Source of the DNA: Lathyrus oleraceus | Taxonomy: Eukaryota; Streptophyta; Magnoliopsida; Fabales; Fabaceae | DNA: 64,000 nt | Direction: 5' to 3' | Assembly: GCF_024323335.1 (NCBI RefSeq) | Contig: NC_066584.1 | Location: 238,247,494-238,311,493, forward strand | Part shown: positions 58,237-64,000 of the stretch, piece by piece | Numbering within the stretch: the stretch's first letter is position 1 | How the letters are laid out: each line of letters starts with the position of its first letter | Made by a program: the position numbers and the translations under genes | Notes under the pieces: model-generated | What the model saw: only the letters and a program-made list of their open reading frames with translations | Told to the model about the DNA's origin: nothing | Databases searched by the model: none

Positions 58237-59635
58237 TGATCGGGAAAATAGCAAGTGTACTATTTTTCCTTTTATAGTAATAATGGGGAAATTCCCTGAA
58301 TATCGATCTCAAGGACTGCACGTTAATATTGAGTTTAAATTATCATTCAATTAAACAAAAAGTATTAGTTTGGTTTTTGAGTGTAAAAATATAATGAAAA
58401 TAAGGGTTTATAGAGGAAAAGGAACAATGCCAGGGAAGGTGTATGATTTATCCCTGTAACAACTCTAAGTCACTATTGCATCAACAAATATCAATTACTA
58501 CCAGTTCTCAAGGGTATTTTCTCCCAAGTCCTTGGTGAGAAAACCTTTAATCAATCTACCATAATTCCTATGTCCATAGCCAATCAGGGTGAAGTTAAGC
58601 TGTATAATATCAAGAATGCTTGGTTCATATAGGGTATCCCTAGTCCTAGGTGATATCTACTATAGAGTAACCTTATGAAAACCTTATCAATGGCGGTCCA
58701 GCCTAATTGATAACCACAATTCAATCTCAATTGGTCCGAAAGAGAAAGCAATAAACACATCAAAAGGTTACCCTAAAAACAATATTATAAATGCAAATGT
58801 AAACTCAAATTCATTACAATTCTAAATCAGGGACACCCCCCTAGCATTGGGGGGTTTAGCTACTCATATTGTTTAAAACAAATTCAAGATAAAAATTACA
58901 CATTACAAGTAATTGGATGACTTTGATCTTCAATCGCTCCCGCTCATGAATATCTTCAGCTCTCCGAATGCATTGATCTCTGTAATACTTGATTGCTTCA
59001 CAATACTGTGTTTTGTTGTATTCCAAGATGATTTTTCCTTTGGCAGAAGACCTCCTTTTATAGTGAAAATTCCCAGCAGCAGTTAGACAGGTCCAAAGAT
59101 GTCTCTAAAAAGCCCGACGAATGAAAAGCTCGCGAAAACTGGAATTTTTGGGCTTCGGCTGACACGGCCCGTGTCAGCTGACACGGGTGGCCATGTCAGC
59201 CTACCGTTTAAGCTAACACGCCCATGGCAGGGGTGACACGGTTGAGGGCACTGCCTGACACGAGTGGCCGTTTTAGGGTACTGTTTTCTTCACTTGTCTT
59301 CCCTTGCCCTGACACGGCCCGTGTAAGGTGACATGGGTGGCCGTGTCAGGCCTTCTGTACCAGGGTTTTCTGCTCCTTTGTGTGTCGGAATCTCCCAATG
59401 TCTTGTTCTGAGTTCTCTGGTTTTTCTACCTGGATCTGTCGGACAACAACACAGTTATCCCATGCATTAAATCACGATAATAAAAGGTAAAACATAACAA
59501 AGATTAAAAACGCGTAAATAAAATGACGGAAGTAAAACTAACTCGAAATGTACCATAAATGTTACAGAGTGTGTCAAATGTCTCTGTTTTGCGTCGGATC
59601 AGTAATGAAAACTCAATGTAAATGGTGACTGATCA
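58237..59635 (-). mobile_element. Athila 5' LTR (1399 bp)
   Basis: Collinear with 48,046-49,487, shorter by two visible deletions: about 25 bp near 58,390 and about 24 bp in the second palindromic unit near 59,258. TATA box (minus strand) at 59,054-59,062; C6/G6 hairpin at 58,835-58,855. Confidence 0.94.
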
Positions 59636-59640
59636 ACAGG
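59636..59640. repeat. Target-site duplication of the Athila, right copy (ACAGG)
   Basis: Matches 48,041-48,045. Confidence 0.92.
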
Positions 59641-59690
59641 AGTAAGCCAATATTCGGCCAAACCTGGATAACTCTCTGGTACCACCTCTC
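59641..59690 (+). mobile_element. Older LTR, right piece
   Basis: Fifty bases that continue 48,045 once the Athila and one duplication are removed, ending at the CACTA terminus. Confidence 0.4.
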
Positions 59691-60700
59691 CACTACTAGA
59701 AAAAGCACATTTAACTTCGGACGCGAAATGCATTTAACCTCGGCTACAGAGGTGAGGTAACGAAGAATGTCATGAAAAATGTATACTTTACCTCTCGGTT
59801 TTAAAATAACCGACGAGTATGTGAAAAGGTCATGGGTTCAATCCCTAGGGACACCTTTTTGGAATTCTAAAATGGTGAAAACACATTTCCCCTTGGTTTA
59901 TAATTTCACCGACGAATATACCACATTTTCACCTCGCTTATCTAATAAAACCGAGGGGTAAATTTTTTTTGAGTTTATTAAATCTAATGTGGATTACGTA
60001 TTTCACTAAACCTTATACTTAACATATAACTTCTCAAAATTGGTTAGGAAAATAATTATATGAACAATTGTATTATATTTAAAGGAAAACTTACATTACT
60101 TAGTAATTTTGAAGCATCTTGCAACTCATCATTCATCTCACGTTGTTTTATGGTTAAAATCTCTTCAATGTTTCAAGTTCATTATTCAACACTTCCTTTT
60201 CTACTAATTCATTCTTGAAAGCATGAAATTCGATGCTTTGAAAAAGACCAAATATGGAAGAAAGTTAAACGAAAACTAGAAGTATTTTAGAGATTTTAAC
60301 AATAAAACAACATGAGATGAATGATGAGTCGCAGAATGCTAGAAAATTATTATTCAGTGTAAGATAAATTTCAAATACAACATAATTTAGCATATGATTA
60401 TTCCAAAATCAATTTACTAGGTTATATGTTCAAAGAGGGATTTGTGAAACAAGCAATCGACATTAGATATAACAAACTCAACTCGACGAAACAAGATGAT
60501 AGATGCACAAAGAATCACAAAAAACATAAAATTGATATCAATATCAATCTAAAACTCAAACTCAATAATAACAACTAAATTACAACATATAGATTTTCAT
60601 AACTTTGTGTAGTAGAAGAACTAAACAACAATAACATCAACAACTCAAAAACAACAACTTACATTAAACAACTCAAAATAACAATCTCTTAACAAAACTA

Positions 60701-61010
60701 CAACAACATCATCAATAAACCTATAACATAAATCAGTTTATACAACAACAATAAGATTAAACCTCTAGGATTTAGGGTCTCAACAACGAGTATCAACAAC
60801 AACAACAACAACGTCAATAAACCTATAAGATAAATTTTCTTAATAAAAAAACAATATTAAACCTCTCTGGTTTAGGGTCTCAATAACGGGTCTCAACAAC
60901 AAGAACAACAACAATAGTATTAATAAACATATAATATAAATATGTTTAAATAACAATAATAACAACAAGATAAAACCTCTAGGGTTTCTGATCTCGACAA
61001 CAACAACAAC
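60701..61010 (+). repeat. Tandem repeat (~95-105 bp units) inside the CACTA element
   Basis: Three diverged units begin near 60,701, 60,794 and 60,893. Each starts with a CAACAACAA run, then TCAATAAACCTATAA-like sequence, and ends with CCTCTAGGGTTTAGGGTCTC. A partial fourth CAACAACAA run is cut by the LTR at 61,020. Confidence 0.7.
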
Positions 61011-61019
61011 AATAAGAAA

Positions 61020-63619
61020 TGTGACACCGTAAACCCCGCACATGAAATTATCATGGAATTTGATTAAACATAATACAAACACTCAGGGTGTCACACACAA
61101 GAAACACATAACCTGTCCGTAACACAAGTTACAACAAAATAGTTTAATACACACATTTGTACTTGGGATATTTACACGACATCTAACTCATTTGATATGT
61201 ATCACATACTCATATAATAAGGCATCTAAAACATATCATCACATACTCATCCAGATGTTTAAGGTGTCATCGCAGCGAAATTATTAGTAAAATAATTAAC
61301 AACAATATTGTAACTCACAACTTAGTCTCATAACATAAGCAAAAGGAGTTCGTAACGGTCAACTCAAAACAACTTAGAAATATAAATAACATAAATAGTC
61401 TTGAATTCAAACATAAATGACATAAGAATAAATTTAAGCATTTATCCCTAACTCGATGCTACATGATTAAAGTAAGGCACCACTATTCAAAACAATAAGA
61501 ATCAATTCAAGCGTTTATCACAATATATCAATTACATTCTCACTTTAACTCATCAATCACAACTTATTTACATACCAATCACACACCAATTACACACAAC
61601 ACCAATATTATATACATTTATCTCATTATTCATTTCATACTCAAAATGCAACTCTATGCAACTTGATGCAACTCTATACAAATCTATGCATGTGGTACCA
61701 ACTCAACAATGGTTCACTCGGGAACCGGGTCCCCTCTCTAAATCCATGAGCCCCCTCTCTGAGCTTGGGACAAGTCATTAGTCCCCTCTCTAAACTAGTA
61801 ACCTGCCTCTTGACACAACTCAACATTAATGCATGAACATATCATTAAATAAATGTGTTAAGACCCATCTTTGATCCTAACATAAATGCATTGACAACTC
61901 AAGTAATTCCCTCTATGGATTACCACACCGCAATAATTCACATATGAACAACATCATATAATTCAGTGTAACTCAAGTATTGCTATCAATCTCCTTAATT
62001 AGATCATTACTCATACATGCAACAACATAATAGTCATAAATGTCATCTCAAAACATAATGACATTGTCACACCCTTAACTCACACAATAACATCATTCAT
62101 CATACTCAATAATCAATAAATTTCACGACCTTACTAAACAAAAATAAACCGCATCAACTCAACAAATGTAAACTCATAAGCATTTATTCGTGTTACTCCA
62201 TCAAAACAACAACACATCATCGTATAAACATAATGATTCGCTAATTGATCATACAAGTCATCACAAAAATTATCATAGTAGGCATAGTACTACCTCTCAT
62301 TTATCTCATCAAGCATTACCATGATGTATCCCTGAGCGTTAGCTTTTTAACGCTTCAAACGGCGTGTCATTTGGACCTACGGATCAAAAGTTATGGTGTA
62401 CATCGTCGGGTAACAACACATGTGATTTTCGTCAATTATTCTGGTCATCCCCTTACATTCAGCCTCTGAAAACATTATCATTAGATATCATTTCATGTTA
62501 TCTTTCCAACACTTTGAACGGGGTCTCATTTGGACTTATGTAACAAAAGTTATGACCTTTTTAGTTTTACCTTAAAAACATTTCCCTGCCAGCCTGCGGT
62601 AATCGACTACCAGTACGTGATAATCGATTACCGACACAGAAAATCTCAAAAAAACTTAATTTTTAAGTTGGTAATTGATTATCATTAAGTGGTAGTCAAT
62701 TACCACAAAACCCTTGATAAAAATACTCAGTTTTGGGCATCTAAATCCCTTCAAAAACTCATCCAAACATACCCTAACATATCCAAACAACTTATTTTGA
62801 ATTTCTAACTCAATAAACCAACTTGCTACTATAATCTCTTTACATCTTCACCAATTAACATCAAATTAACAGTTTAACAAGCATACTTATGGATTCCTAT
62901 ATTTTCACAACTCCCTAAAACCTTCAATTATCATCAATGGTGGAAAATACATGAACAATCCGAAACATAATTTCATTCATACATTGATAAATGAAATTCA
63001 ATACTCATAACAACATAAAATCAAATAGGATCATCAAATTCATAATTCTCAACAAATCAATTAATCATATTGGGAGGTTACTCCTCTACCTTACACCTCA
63101 TGCATAAGCCCTTTTTATTGAAAGTTATTCTCCCCCTTACCTTAGACTTTTCCAGTAAAATTCTTCCAAACTCTATCAATGGATGATCTCCTTATGACTT
63201 CTCTTTCTGTTTCTCTTGCCCTAGCCTTCTTTCCCTCTTTTCTCCCAAAAATTCTATGTACTCCTCCAATCCCCTTCTAATTCTCTTTTTACACTAAAAC
63301 CATAACCTCTTAATTAGGATGTTCCTATTTTCCCCTTAATTTTCTCCCTAATTCTCACCTTGCCCTTAATATCTCTATAACTTTTATTTTATTTTTATCT
63401 TTTTATTTTATTTAAATAATAAAATCAAAACATTATTTCAATTAATAAAATAATTCTAATTATTTCTTCTATCTCTAATTACCCCTCACACCCTACTATC
63501 AGGTCACACACCCTCACTCTCACCCATATTTATTTAATCACCCACAAAATAATCAAATAATTACACAAAATTATAATTAAATTCAAATAAAAATAATTTT
63601 ACTAAAAACGGGTGTTACA
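61020..63619 (-). mobile_element. Probable solo LTR of a Ty3-gypsy element (2.6 kb)
   Basis: On the minus strand it begins TGTAACACCCG at 63,619 and ends GGTGTCACA at 61,020, with flanks AGAAA and AGAAT (4 of 5 match) as a worn target duplication. No reading frame, primer site or polypurine tract is inside, so it is not a full element. It contains the FREQUENT legume-LTR type motif AATCGATTACC (62,590-62,705) and a CAAAAGTTATG block that occurs twice (62,387 and 62,552). The family assignment is tentative. Confidence 0.6.
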
Positions 63620-64000
63620 AGAATAATATGAGCATTGGTGTTTGATGTATCAGATCCTTGAAGAAGAAGTAAAAAAATTGGATCTCTAAAGAAGAAGCGA
63701 GAGCACTAAACATATAACATCTTCGTATTAAAGATGATATGTGTTTATGACTCTCATTGTTTACGGCTCCTCGTTAGGGTAATGCTTGTTTTGTTTAGAC
63801 AAATAAAACTGAATGCTACAAGCTAAAGCTATATATATTAGAGAAACATATTCACCTAGGTTGGAAAGAAAACCAAGGTGAGAAGTAGCGTACTTTTAGA
63901 TTAAAAATAAAATTTTCAAGAAGACGTCACTTTTAATGAGATAAAGACATAAACTATGGCTAATGGGATTCGAACATGTGCACTGAATAGGCTTACCCCT

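Larger units (their letters stand above)
48046..59635 (-). mobile_element. Complete Athila Ty3-gypsy element (11.6 kb), coding regions broken
   Basis: LTRs at 48,046-49,487 and 58,237-59,635, primer site of Athila type, gag-pol in one minus-strand frame, a separate downstream ATHILA ORF, a polypurine tract and a perfect ACAGG duplication. Four nonsense codons in gag-pol, one frameshift at the end of integrase, a gag deletion and a frameshift in the ATHILA ORF make it inactive. Confidence 0.95.
59691..64000 (+). mobile_element. CACTA DNA transposon, left end; right end beyond the window
   Basis: CACTACTAGAAAAA at 59,691-59,704 is the classical plant CACTA (En/Spm-type) terminus. Subterminal repeats follow, with CCTCGG/CCGAGG-type units in both orientations (59,735-59,960), as is usual for these elements. 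No transposase frame is seen up to 64,000. The last bases, CTTACCCCT, mirror the GAGGGGTAA at about 59,953-59,961, so the window may end inside the right subterminal region. If so this is a small non-autonomous element (inference). Confidence 0.65.

Noticed and set aside
1..64000. CRISPR-like array or prokaryotic operon
   Set aside because: The repeats are in retrotransposon 3' UTRs, lack uniform spacers and have no associated genes; all recognised proteins are plant retroelement proteins.

Overview
This is a repeat-only stretch of a large plant genome. I found no host gene, no RNA gene and no prokaryotic feature. The families present (giant Ogre/Tat Ty3-gypsy elements with LTRs near 4.9 kb, Athila, SIRE/Maximus Ty1-copia, a CACTA terminus) suggest a legume, most likely of the pea/vetch group, where Ogre elements are very abundant. 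That assignment is inference from element content.

Layout. 1-11,169: a reverse-oriented Ogre-like element (element A). Its 3' LTR is cut by the window start and its coding region survives only as the integrase C-terminus. It is interrupted by a SIRE-type copia fragment whose parts lie in permuted order (3' internal end, one LTR, PBS, gag-pol). 11,170-15,850: old debris, namely an Ogre-type LTR relic, an Athila-like gag/protease relic and copia-like scraps. 15,851-16,482, 47,585-48,045 and 59,641-59,690: three pieces of one older, probably copia-type, LTR split by two later insertions. 16,483-47,579: a complete reverse-oriented Ogre with 4.89-kb LTRs and a 5-bp target duplication (ATATT). Inside its RNase H region sits a complete forward-oriented Tat/Ogre-type element at 25,933-38,368 (2.02-kb LTRs, duplication GGCTC). 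48,046-59,635: a complete reverse-oriented Athila element (1.4-kb LTRs, duplication ACAGG). From 59,691: the start of a CACTA DNA transposon carrying a probable 2.6-kb solo gypsy LTR at 61,020-63,619.

All coding regions are broken. The Ogre lost nearly all of gag and carries an integrase active-site change. The nested element lost reverse transcriptase and most of integrase. The Athila has nonsense codons and an altered RT active site. The SIRE copy lost most of the integrase core. LTRs, primer sites and polypurine tracts are nevertheless well kept, so the Ogre and nested copies look like non-autonomous derivatives that could have been moved by proteins of relatives.

The most interesting signal is non-coding. 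The 3' untranslated parts of the Tat/Ogre elements contain arrays of short repeats, each able to form a small hairpin. The arms change together while the loop stays constant. In the nested element the single-base departures I checked in four units are all G-U wobbles in the sense RNA. The same elements share a pair of CCC-GAAA-GGG type hairpins whose start-to-start spacing is 48 nt in all three copies. No wholly new gene system was found.
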